Program-made: the position numbers and the translations under genes
The notes under the pieces: model-generated
What the model was told of the DNA's origin: nothing
Databases searched by the model: none
The model's input: only the letters and a program-made list of their open reading frames with translations
NCBI GenBank assembly: GCA_951799445.1
Contig: OX637289.1
Location: 6,787,321-6,851,320 of the forward strand
DNA: 64,000 nt
Reading direction: 5' to 3'
Source of the DNA: Pseudisothecium myosuroides
Taxonomy: Eukaryota; Streptophyta; Bryopsida; Hypnales; Lembophyllaceae
Shown: positions 24,594 to 35,431 of the stretch, piece after piece
Numbering within the stretch: the stretch's first letter is position 1
Layout: each line of letters begins with the position of its first letter

Positions 24594-25027
24594 GCACTTT
24601 AAGGTTTGTGGTTCATACTAGAGATAATTTCTTTATGCCGACCTTTATTCTTTCTTTCATGAATTCTATTGAGACATGCAAGGATAATTTTAAACATGTA
24701 CATCGTCATTTGCACCTAAATAAAATAAAATGTAGTAGCTTTGTTTGAATTATTCCAACAATGACCTTTAGGTTGGAATTAGTTTAGCATTTTGGTGATA
24801 TATATTTTTGGATTGATGAATATATTGTTCATTATGTGTCAAGAGTCAATTAGACATGATTTGGTTATGGAGTCATGAGGCCAAACGACTAAAATGATGA
24901 AATGAAGCCACAACATGGTCATGGAATCATGATGCCACCTAACTAAATCCACGAAATGATGCTAGATGAGTGCAACTATGACTATTTACTTCATATAATT
25001 TGTGTGTCTCTTCACAAACATGGCCTT
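24594..25027. other. Spacer, nothing recognised
   Basis: AT-rich, no open frame of note. Contains a short local repeat of TCATGGAATCATGATGCC-type sequence near 24870-24930. Confidence 0.4.
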
Positions 25028-25715
25028 TTAACCCCTAAAGTTCCTTAACTATGTTTTCACCAAAAACACTCCAAATTGCCATTTCTAGAATAAGTACCAA
25101 ATTTTAGAAAAAAAACATTTTTAGACTCATGTAACCGTAGGATCTTGTAGTATGCTTGTTTGAAAAGATGTGAAAAAAAATTTCAAAATTTACACCATGT
25201 GGATTTCAAGTTATTAGCATTTGAATTGAAAATAGTCCTTTTTTTGACCTTACAAAAAACAAGGCAGCTGTACTTCACAAGGTCACATCTGTATGAAAAA
25301 ATGTCTAAAATGGTGGTGATTTTTTGGAGTCATTCTTCAAGGCAAGTTGGCTACATGCTTGAAAAATATCAGATCATTTAAAATTGTACAACATATAGGA
25401 AAAAATAATAAGTAGAAAAAAATAGAGAATGATTCAAAATACTAAATTGTTAATAATTTAATTATATAATTGAAAAATGCCAATTCCAATGATTGTAATG
25501 TTGTAATAAATAATCTACATCCTGTGATTTTATTTTTTTCAAAAAATATTAAAAATTGAGTTAAATAAAGGACTTCAAAGTTTATTTTAGAATAGAGAAT
25601 CGATAACTGCCCGCAAATCAAAACTCCTCATAACTTTCATTTCATCAATCCAAATAGAATGATTCAAAGCTTTCCACACATATATAGATCTAAAAAATCA
25701 ATTTCAAATTGTTTA

Positions 25716-25980
25716 TGCCACATTTAACTACTTCTAGACTTTTGAAAGTCCATAATTAATAACGGTCATCAAGCGAGAAAAAAATGATCAACAAGAGATA
25801 ATGCAAAATATTGGGAGATCTATGCAAAATATCAAGAGATCAATACAAAACATCCGGAAATCTATACAATATTGTGAGATCTATACAAACATTGTGGGAT
25901 CCCCCAATGTTATCATTGGGAGATCCCACGATGTTTTGTCCAAAATTCATTGAATAGTCCAAAAGTAGTTAAATGTGACA
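25716..25980. mobile_element. MITE with TGCCACATTTAACTACTTCT ends, 265 bp
   Basis: Terminal inverted repeats TGCCACATTTAACTACTT and AAGTAGTTAAATGTGACA, flanked by TGTTTA on both sides (25710-25715, 25981-25986). The interior repeats an AGATCT...GATGTTTTG motif. Nested in a TTAA element; sister copies at 35899-36102 and 51333-51527. Confidence 0.82.
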
Positions 25981-26066
25981 TGTTTATGAAAAAAGAATTT
26001 TTTTTTATTTGCCCGAATTGCCCAGTCGAGGAAAAAAACTACATATCATATAATAACTTTTTGGCC

Positions 26067-26591
26067 TTAACCTCTAAGCGATCAAACAAGCATTTTATGG
26101 TAGCTGCCCAACTTCAGGCAAATTTTTCGGGCGAAAAAAAAAATTTCAGTTTTTTTTTTTTTTCAAAAGTTGGGTTGTCTTTCTATATTTATATTCAAAA
26201 CTAAGATCACTATGGTCAAACAAAAATTATAAGAGAAATAGCACAAAGAGTCTAGTATTTGTCTAGTATTGAAAAACTTATTATTTGGGAAAAGTGTTAG
26301 TGTTCTCATTATTAGATCTTATGCATTTTTCACAAATCAATAAAATACAAAATTTTGACTAATCAAAATGCTAAAGATAGAAATTGTATTTTTGGTGAAT
26401 TTTTGAATTTTTATCTTCAAAATTCATTTGAAGAGAATCTAAAAGAATTTTATAATTTTAACCGTACGGATATTTTCTAATTTTTGTGCTTCACATTATC
26501 TTCTTTGATGCAAACTTCAAAAAAATTATAGAACTTATATTTTATAACACATTTGTGTTTTGTCCAAATCCCTTGGGCTTTTAGGGGTTAA
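26067..26591. mobile_element. TTAA element nested in another TTAA element, 525 bp
   Basis: Ends TTAACCTCTAAG and CTTTTAGGGGTTAA. The host element reads GGCC-TTAA before and TTAA-AG after. The undisturbed relative at 55199-55207 has GCCTTAAAG with a single TTAA, which defines TTAA as the duplicated target. Confidence 0.8.
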
Positions 26592-26636
26592 AGAAAAACT
26601 TTCTCTGCATGTTGTTTTGAAAATTTCAAAGAAAAA

Positions 26637-26957
26637 CATTAGAAGATTTTTGAGGCCTCCAAGAGACCGTGGTTTATCTGGCCGTGGGAACTCTGGGAAC
26701 GCCCTGGGAACAGTAATCTGACGTGGTCACGCGAGTGCCACGTCATAAAATAATAAAAAAATTAATTTTTTAATAATTTTTTTCAATATTTTTATTTTTC
26801 AATATTTTTATTTTTTAATATTTTTAATATTTTTTAATATTTTTTTAATTTAATTTTTTTTAATTTAAAAAAATTAATTATTTTAATATTCTGACTGTTC
26901 CCAGCTGCAGGAACAGCCCTAAAACGGCCCTCTGCAGGCCTCAAAATTCTTATAATG
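26637..26957. mobile_element. MITE of the CATTAGAG...CTAATG family, 321 bp
   Basis: Ends CATTAGAAGATTTTTGAGGC and GCCTCAAAATTCTTATAATG. Inside are TGACGTGG and GCCACGTCA as an inverted pair (26719-26745), then an AT-only core. It interrupts the right arm of the surrounding TTAA element between AAAGAAAAA and AATACAAATTCC. Confidence 0.75.
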
Positions 26958-27214
26958 AATACAAATTCCATTTGTAATGAGATACTCAAAATTGCTATGT
27001 TGCCAAAAAACGTAGCTTGGTCATTTAGGGATTGATCACAATATTTTAATAAAGATATAAAAAATATAATAAAAATATAAAGTCATTTTAGACCTTTATT
27101 TATTTTATTTTATATTTTATTTTAATAATATTTTATGTTATATTGTTGTATTATTGTATTGTAATATTGTTGTATTCTTGTATTATTACCAATGATAAGA
27201 GTAAGAATGTTTTA

Positions 27215-28138
27215 TTAACCCCTAAAGGACCGTTGTCCCTTCGGGGGACAAATGCGTTTTAGGGCAGGTACCTACAGGCTGAAATTTTCTCCTGATTTTT
27301 TGAAAGTTTTTGTGAACATAAAGAATTGAGAGAGGTACGTGGCAGAAAAAATAAATTTGAAATCGGACCTTTGAGCGAGAAGTTATGCCATTTCTTGGAA
27401 TGCGCGGGGACGGGGGGCAGCAAAAAAATTTTGCAAAACTTTGAATTTTTTTTTAAAATATTTCTTTTCTCATAGATTATATTTTTGTCTATTTGGAAAG
27501 CTTTGATTCATTTCATTTGGATTTGTTATGAAGAAGTTATGAACATTCTTGTTTTTCAGGCAGTTACAGCATCTTATTGAAAAAATAACTTGTAGGATTC
27601 ATTTCAGAATGCAATTTTTGTAATTTTTCAATTTTTTTTTTGGAATGGTTTAGTTTACTTGCTAGAACAATCTCACCATTGGCATTAGTGCATTTTAATT
27701 CCATCTAAAATATATGAATATTTAGATTTTCCTTCTATCTTGTACCTATTTCTACTTAACAATTTTTTTAAGAATGATAATTAAGTTTTTTTGAATTTTT
27801 TTTTTCCTAGACTCTCAACTCAATTCTCCAATATAAAGATTTAAAGCTCAAAACGCTGTAGTGCAAAAATTTTAAGTTAAAAATGTTTAAAGTCAAAAAA
27901 TCTGGTCCCGCAATGTGTTGAAAAACTTGTTTTTTCCACTTTAAACGTAGATATCTTGCAATCTGTGCATTCAAAAATTCTGAAATTTTTTCCACACATT
28001 CTCATACCAATTAGGTGTAAGATACTACGGTTAGATGTGAAAAAAAAACAATTTAAATTTTTTTTAAATTTTTGCTATAGAAATGGCAGTTTTGAGTGTT
28101 TTTTGGCAAAAAAAAGGCCTCGGTCCTTTTGGGGTTAA
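27215..28138 (+). mobile_element. TTAA element (piggyBac-like MITE), complete, 924 bp
   Basis: TTAACCCCTAAAGGACC at the left is inverted at the right (GGTCCTTTTGGGGTTAA), giving 17-bp terminal repeats that include the TTAA. A subterminal GTCCCTTCGGGGGAC hairpin follows the left end. No transposase frame. Sister copies: 28886-29826 (same orientation) and 49600-50539 (opposite). Confidence 0.85.
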
Positions 28139-28380
28139 TTTGAATTTGAATAATCACTAAGTAATCACATATGAGAGCCTTGCAACCATGTTGAATGGCA
28201 AATTTGATGTTGTGTATTGCAAAAGTTGTAATAGGATTCACTCGCAACCATGTTATTATAAAAGTTGTAATAGTATTTTTTTCAATTTTCATCTTGATGC
28301 AGGCATTTTAGTAAATTTATTTTTTTAAATTTCACTAGTCATTCTATTTTACTATGCGGATTGATGTTTGTTTAAAAACT

Positions 28381-29960
28381 TTTTTTTTTTCGTGAACAAA
28401 TGGGAAATCCATTGCATTAAAAAAAACCACATACAAAACATCGAAGCTCAGAGGCTGAACAATGAAGAGAATATGAGCAAAGAAGCAAAGTCAAAGAAAC
28501 CAAAGCAAGAGAGACGCTAGCTAAAGTGGCACCGTGAGGGGCCAATCCTATTCCACTTAATGGAATCCTCGCTACAAGAAGCTAAGATAGGAGACTGAAG
28601 CCAAATCGTGTCAAATTTGAGCAAAATACTATTAGCTTTGTGAGGGCTTTGACAGGTAGAGTGCTAGGCCTTCAATTCCACTGCATGACCTCATTCAACT
28701 GATTCAAGTAAGGCATCCCACAAGGCTTGCTGGACTAGTTTCCTTGGCCACCGGGTTTGAGATAAAACCTTGTTATTTCTTGCAATCCAAATTGATTAAC
28801 TCCATAAAGTCCCAAATGTACCCTTAGGAGAGAATTGAAAGTTTGGTTCAATTTCCATGATCTCAATTTTTGCCATAATTTTCGTTTAACCCCTAAAGGA
28901 CCGTTGTCCCTTCGGGGGACAAATGCGTTTTCGGGCAAGTACTTACGGGCTGAAATTTGCTCCTGATTTTTTGAAACTCTTTTTGGAGCTTGCAAAACTG
29001 ATTAGCTTCATGGGAATATAATTTTTTTCACAATCGGTGCATGGGAACAATAGTTATGACCAAATAAGCTCAAAATAGGGGACGGTGGGCAGCCTGGGCA
29101 GCAAAAAAAAATTGGCAAAATTTTGATTTTTTTTTTTAAATATTTTTTTCTCATAGATTATATTTTTGTCTATCTGGAAAGCTTTGATTCATTTCATTTG
29201 GATTTGTTATGAGAAAGTTATGGACATTCTTGTTTTTCGGGTAGTTAGAGCATCTTCTTGAAAAAAATAACTTGTAGGATTCATTTCTGAATGCTATTTT
29301 TGCAATTTTTCAAAAAAAATAAATTCTCATGGTTTAGTTTACTTGCTAGAACAATCTCACCATTGGAATTAGTGTATTTTAATTCCATCTAAAATATATG
29401 AATATTTTAGATTTTCCTTCTATCTCGTACCTACTTCTACTTAATGATTTTTTTAGGAATGATAATTAATTTTTTTTGAATATTTTTTTTTCCTCTAGAT
29501 TTTCAACTCAATTCTCCACTATAAAGATTTAAAGCTCAAAACTCTGTAGTACCAAAATTTTAAGTTAAAAATGTTCAAAGTCAAAAAATCTAGTCCCGCA
29601 ATGTGCTGAAAAGCTTGTTTTTTCCACTTTAAACACAAATATCTTGCAATCTGTGCAGTCAAAAATTCTGAAATTTTTTCCATACATTCTCATACTAGTT
29701 AAGTGTAAGATCCTATAGTTAGATGTTTAAAAAAAACATTTTTCAATTTTTTTTACTGTTTGTTATAGAAATGGCAGTTTTCAGTGTTTTTTGACAGAAA
29801 AAAGGCCTCGGTCCTTTAGGGGTTAAGAGGCATCATTGGTAGAGCAAAGACCAATAGAGCCCTAGTAGAATATGTGCTTTGAGTAGTTTTGAAACCCCAT
29901 AACTGTATACAAATGTTAGAAAACAAAACACAATAATTTAAAAAAAATAGAGGGACAAAA
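28381..29960 (-). pseudogene. LINE (L1-type) 3' remnant, interrupted by a TTAA element
   Basis: On the minus strand, broken frames contain IWIARNNKVLSQTRWPRK, which resembles the region after the reverse transcriptase of plant L1 elements. Downstream, the sequence ends in a 3' tail (GGATTTCCCATTTGTTCACG followed by an A-run, 28381-28420). Stops interrupt the frame. The TTAA element at 28886-29826 lies inside it; on the far side (29827-29960) a frame with LYWSLLY continues toward CLLTK once the insert is ignored. Confidence 0.55.
28886..29826 (+). mobile_element. TTAA element (piggyBac-like MITE), complete, 941 bp
   Basis: Same termini, subterminal hairpin and interior as 27215-28138, from which it is separated by only 750 bp. 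Ends exactly on TTAA at both sides. Inserted in a LINE remnant. Confidence 0.85.
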
Positions 29961-30467
29961 TTACATATTGTAAAAAAACACAATTGATCTACAAGTATGC
30001 CTCAAAAAACAACCCAAAATTGTCTCTTGAAGAAGTGATCAAGGGTTACAAGACATTTCATTTATTCCATGCTATTTTTAAATGGCACTTGAGCTCAAAA
30101 ACAAATCTAATATGTTAGTTTTTCAAGAAGAAACTTTGCTTGCCTCCAAAACAAAATGTTCTATAGCATTTTCATCACTTATCCAAATGGAATGAATCAA
30201 ATCTTTCTATATATACAAAAATATTATTATTATTATTATTTTAATTGCTGCTTGTTTTCAACTATTTAGAACTTTGTGTGGCATAATTTTTGCTCCCAAG
30301 CACTGATTGAAACAAAAATTATATTTCTAAAAAGATTATTTATTTTATCTTGGAAAGAAGTTTCAAAAAATCATGCCAAAAAATGAGATTATAGTAACTT
30401 GTTGGCTTAGACAAGTGTATTCCTAGGAAATTTTTGGAACTTTAGTGATTCACATAAAATTTAGTGT

Positions 30468-31398
30468 CTATTTTAAAGTTGCATGACTATGTTTTCACCG
30501 AAAAGGCTCAAAAATTGCCATTTTTAGTATAAGTACCAAATTTTTGAAAAAAAACTTTTTTTTGACACACGTAACCATAGGATCTTGTAGTATGCTGATT
30601 TGAAAACACATGGTAAAAATTTCAAAAATTTCCATTGCGTGGATTGCAAGATATAAACATTAAAATTCATTAAAACCATTTTTTGGGCCGTGCAAAAAAC
30701 AAGGCAGCTACACTTCACAAGCTCACTTTTCTATGAAAAAATGTCCAAAATGGTAGTGCTTCTTTGGATTCTTTTTCCTAAACAAGTTGGCCATATGCTT
30801 AAATTTTTTCAAATCATTTGGAATTGAACAACATATAAGAAAAAAATAGTAAGTAGGAAGAAGTAGAGAATGATTCAAAATACAAAATTGTTAAGAGTTT
30901 AATTATGGAATTGAAAAATGTCAACCTTAATGGTTGTAATGTAGTAATAAACAATCTACATCTTGTGATTTATTTTTTTCAAAAAATATTGAAAATTGAG
31001 TGAAATAAATGACTTCAAAGTTTATTTTAGAATAGAGAATCTATAACCGCCCGCTAACTAAAATTCCTCCTAACTTTTCACTTGTTGATCAAAATGGAAT
31101 GATTAAATCTTTTTCACTTATATATAAATCTAGAAAATCAATTTCAAATTTTTGTTTTTCAAAAAAGTGATTTTTTGAAATCTGCCTGGATTGCCCAGTT
31201 ACGAAAAAAAGTAGCATATTAGGCCATAACTTTTGACTCCTATTTCCAAATGTCATGAAATTTAGTGCATGTGAAAGATATTCTTGGTCCCCTTCTTCTA
31301 TTAAAAATTCAGACTAAAATATGAAAATCTCTAGTCACACATACCTGCCCAAATTTTTTTTGTTGCTAAAAATAGTAGGCTGGTCCTGTAGGGGTTAA
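30468..31398. mobile_element. TTAA element, left end eroded, about 930 bp
   Basis: From CATGACTATGTTTTCACC (30481) it follows the left half of the 25028-27035 element. It ends TGGTCCTGTAGGGGTTAA. The left TTAACCCC is lost (TTTTAAAGTTGCATG). It supplies the uninterrupted version of the site where the MITE at 25716 inserted. Confidence 0.7.
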
Positions 31399-31767
31399 GC
31401 CCTCTATCCAAACAACTAGGAATTTTTTTTACAACTTTGCATACTGAATATTTAGATAAGGGCATAGGCGTTTGGTTGCATTGAAAGATCTCCATATAAT
31501 TGTTCACAAGAATAGAAATTCTCCAATCAATTTAATAATATTAATTATATATAATTTGTAAGACCTTTCAAACTAGGTGCAAAGTAACGACAACTAAAAG
31601 ATCATCTGAATAAACATTTGACAATGGCTCCTATATTTAAAATATCTAAGCTTATTTTCAATTCTGTAGGGAATCAAAAGGGGATTCTAAATGCTTTTAG
31701 CTTATAGATTTTGGACACAATCAAAATAAAGTGTAAATTTTCAAAGTAAATCCAAAATTGACCATGG
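31399..31767. other. Spacer, nothing recognised
   Basis: AT-rich with no open frame or clear repeat. Confidence 0.4.
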
Positions 31768-32370
31768 CTACCTTCTTGTAAATAAACTTTAGGCAATTAT
31801 TTCTAAGAGTTGATTTTAGAAACAAAAACGGAATAGGTGCAGTTTTCCCTATTGTATTTACCTCATGAGTCATGTTTGTTAGACAGGAAATAACCAAAAT
31901 CAACCCTACCTTCTCAGAAATAACTTCAAGCGAGAATTTCTAGGGGTTGGTTTTAGAAACAGAAATGGAGTAGGTGTTGTTTGCCCTACAATAGTTACCT
32001 CATGAGTTGTGTTCCATGTTACACAAGAAATAACCAAAATCAACCCTACATAACATTGTATAGTGGCTCCATAGTTTCCCTAGCCTGAAGGTATAACTTT
32101 ACGAAGATACCTTCTTTTGCACTGACTTTGCTTGAATTCCGAATTCCGGATTGGCTGTTCTTGTATTCTACAGTATTCATTAAACACTATAGGAGTTCCT
32201 AAAATGGAGGGAGCAAAAGGGGACCCCGCAGCATTGCTAAATAATGTTAAGTACCTTCTCGTAAATAAACATTAGGCGAGAATTTCTAGAGGTTGGTTTT
32301 AGAAACGGAGACGGAGTAGGTACTGTAGTTACCTCTTGAGCCGTGTTTGCTACACAGGAAACAAAAATCT
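31768..32370. repeat. Tandem repeat, about 138 bp, two adjoining units and one separate
   Basis: Units near 31768-31905 and 31906-32045 run from TACCTTCT to AAATAACCAAAATCAACCC. A third begins near 32251 after about 200 bp of other sequence. Shared core: TTGGTTTTAGAAACrGA...GGAGTAGGT. A diverged relative lies near 49085-49140. Confidence 0.65.
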
Positions 32371-32511
32371 TTTCCACCTGTGGCTTAAGTAAACCACTCA
32401 CTCTTTCACAACAACAAGGCAACTTGGGATTGAACTTCGGGGAAGCTTCGTCACCGTGTCCGACATTTCGAGTCCCTACTCCGACGCTTCTGCAATTATC
32501 GAGAGAGTTCA

Positions 32512-32520
32512 TATAAATAA
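32512..32520 (+). promoter_or_regulatory. TATA-box-like motif
   Basis: TATAAATAA lies at the edge of a GC-richer tract (about 32420-33600) that reads unlike the AT-rich repeats around it. It would suit a plus-strand start near 32545 and a leader toward the small open frame at 33143. This is a motif match only. Confidence 0.3.
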
Positions 32521-33142
32521 CTGTGCAGAAATCTTCCATGGCCGACATTGTGATTTACGATTGAATCGGAGCCGTGCATGCCAGTGCAGACATTCAGGAA
32601 TTACTGCAACTCCAGTAGGGCAACTGCAAGTAGCTAGCAAGCGCCAGACATGGTTACTTAACTTGATAGCTAGGTGCCCAAACAGTTAGTATTGTTCTCT
32701 ACTTCGATTCCAGGCAAGCAAGTCGTGTATGTGTGCAATGTGTAGAAGTCTCGTAAATTTGCAGAAGTCTTGTGAATTTTCTGGCGAGGTTACTGAAACA
32801 TTTGTCACTTGCCGCAAGATTTAGCCAATTGCTATATCTGCGATTGAGCTCTCTAGCTAGGTGCTCTTGTGAGCCTTCTGTTTAGCTTTGAGCGAGAAGC
32901 TGTGTGAATTGTTGGAATGCTGTGCTTCCAGCGGACGAATTCGTGAGTAATACTCTGTTTTGGTGAGCACTCTGCAAGAGGGTCACATTTTTTTTGCTGT
33001 GTGTGCATAGATTTCAATCTCGACGTGGGTACACTTGTTGACACGAAATTGCCGTGTTGACACGATCGAAATTGTTGTGAGTTTTTGCATTTGCACCTAC
33101 GTACAACAGCAGGAGCTGAATTCTTTGAGTCTAGATCGAATT

Positions 33143-33334
33143 ATGCTTCCTTTCGTTGCTGTCGTGGTTGGGGTAGTGCTGTTCGAAGCCACAGTGGTGA
33201 TGTCCACGACGTTATGCGGAGAACTCTATCTGTTTTCAAGCAAAAGAAAACAAGATAGCCATGGCGTGATGTGGAGAGGAGGTCATTCCACCGAAGCTAA
33301 AAGATGTGAAGCGATGATTGAGAAGACAGCTTGA
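33143..33334 (+). CDS. Small hypothetical protein, 63 aa, hydrophobic N-terminus
   Basis: The frame starts MLPFVAVVVGVVLFEATVV, a single membrane-helix or signal-like segment, followed by a basic, hydrophilic tail. The paralogue in unit 2 (57544-57669) keeps the first 30 codons with two changes. A one-base loss in a T-run then shifts the frame to a different end. This argues against strong selection for the tail. It could be the first exon of a longer gene or a chance frame in a transcribed leader. I do not recognise it. Confidence 0.3.
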   Translation: MLPFVAVVVGVVLFEATVVMSTTLCGELYLFSSKRKQDSHGVMWRGGHSTEAKRCEAMIEKTA

Positions 33335-34246
33335 TTCTACTTGACTTCTCCTCTCTTCATAAATCCTATCCAAGCAAACTCTGGAGATTCGCTGCGTCTG
33401 TGTGATACAAAACAAGCTCCGACCTTCGAAAATTGCCCATCACTTGATCATAGTATTGCCGCTTCGATCAGGGACTCAAAGCTTGGGGATGAGTGCTTCA
33501 GCATTCATGCTTCCTGTTCACACTTTTCAGGCCAATTTTGTAGCCATTTTTCGTGTAAGTTATTTTTGCAACTTCTGATTCATCTGCAACCGCTGGTTCA
33601 GTGATCGTCCTTCTGCAGCAACTAAGTCGCTGAGTTTGCTAAGATGTTTCATATAACCTCTGCGAGACTCAGAGAATTTAGATCAGTGCCATTTTTCCAA
33701 ATGTTTTCACTAGAGTTCAACGTATTCTTGGTTGTAGAAGTGATGTACAGTACTCCATTACCGAGGAAAATTTTGAGGGAAATTGATGGAATTTTGGGTC
33801 CCGGGGCGGCAACTTCTGTGCCAGCTTCTTTGGTACATTAATAATACAAGATTATTATGTTGTGTTGTACTCCGTACACGTTTACGTGGACTAGTGACAT
33901 TGTATACTTGAAGCCATCGATGTGAATGCATAAAAAACCAAGTCAATTGTATTGGTATGAAAATCGGTGCGCTTATTCCAGAATAAGCTGCCAATTTGTT
34001 TAATATTTGAAGTTGAATGACACATAATAGTATAATTTAAGGGGTCTGCATTTCAGAGGCTTTGACCATTTTTTTCAATTACTACAAAATGTCTTACAAA
34101 TTTTTATAATACAAATTTAGTATTATGTTATTAAACATGTTGATTTTTCTTCTTTATAGTCTCACTTCTCCAACAAATTTGCACAAAGAGATTCGACGAA
34201 TTGCATCATACATGGATAAGATGTACTAGATACATGTTTGTATATA

Positions 34247-34711
34247 CTCCCTCAGTTCCATAGTACTAGTCTCTTTTGTTTTTTTCGTATGTCCCAAATT
34301 AGGCTTGTCCTTTTTACTTTAGACATGATTTTAGGGTTGAAGATGATTTCTTTTGGTTTTGACATGAACTAGTAAAATGAAGCACAAGAAATCTAGTTTA
34401 TTATCCACTTTATAGTTCAAAATAATTCTTAAAATTGAAATTTCCTTTATAGCAATTTGAACTTGATTGGATCAAAAATAAAAGACATTGAACTATTCAT
34501 TGTGTTTATTGAATTCCAAGCCGTTCTTGTGCAAATCTAAACACATCGAGAGGCCAAGGAAGTTGCATAGGAAGTCCTCCTTCTCTATAAAGACTATCCT
34601 TATCTATGTTTAACATTGTGTACCTATTCCAACTTCCTATTAAAAAACCATTATTAAATCTTTAATACTTTCATTACTACAAAAATGACTAGTATTATGG
34701 GATAGAGGGAG
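34247..34711. mobile_element. Stowaway-type MITE, 465 bp
   Basis: Ends CTCCCTCAGTTCCATAGTAC and its inverted partner (TATGGGATAGAGGGAG), flanked by TA on both sides. CTCCCTC with TA duplication is the Stowaway (Tc1/mariner) signature. GACTAGTA-type arms extend the inverted repeat inward. Confidence 0.88.
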
Positions 34712-35431
34712 TAAAGAAAATCTCATTTGAATATGAATATTTTTGTATAGTAGTGGGTTGTGCTTGACAATAAAAAGCTCAACATGTGATTCATGAATGT
34801 TGAATACTTGAAAAAAAAAGCTCAATCACATTTAGACAATTGAACTTGGATGTACCAATAATACCACACAAAACGTAAGTGCTTACATATATTTTGTATC
34901 TTAGATTCATCTGTCCGCCACACACTACAAGTGAAATTTGTTTGACAATCATCATTGAGTGTTAGAAAGATTTCATTTTTTTAATTCACATGAAGATAAA
35001 GTTGGATGAAGTCCAAAAACAATATTCAAAAATAATACAAAAAAGTTATAAAAGAAGAAAATTGACTTTTTAGTTGAATTGGTGGATTTTCTACAATTGT
35101 GCCCTAACTTTCCGCTATGCACACACTTTGAACATTGTGCAACATGCATCTACTTATTCTCTAGATTGTTTAAAACTTGCTTTTCAAAACATGCTCGGAT
35201 TTGAATGATTCTACCTTACACGCATAATTTGCTCCAAAGCTTTGCAATGACCCTTGCAAGTAATACAGGAATTGCTGGCTAGCCACCCCAAGATGATGGT
35301 TGTCAATTGGATGTCAAGGCGTTGCCATCATAAGATGAAAATGTGATGTGAAGACCTTAATCCATATAAGACACAAGTTTCTAAAATACACTAAAAAATC
35401 AGACCAAGGGACTTGGTGTGATTTGTAAAGA

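Larger units (their letters stand above)
25028..27035. mobile_element. TTAA element carrying three nested insertions
   Basis: The left end is TTAACCCCTAAAGTTCC. The right end is the degenerate GTCATTTAGGGATTGA, matching the right end of 54576-55326 (GGGCATTTAGGGGTTAA). Internally it follows the copy at 30468-31398 and then the 54576-55326 right arm. It is interrupted by a MITE (25716-25980), another TTAA element (26067-26591) and a CATTAG-family MITE (26637-26957); removing them restores about 900 bp, the usual length. Confidence 0.7.
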
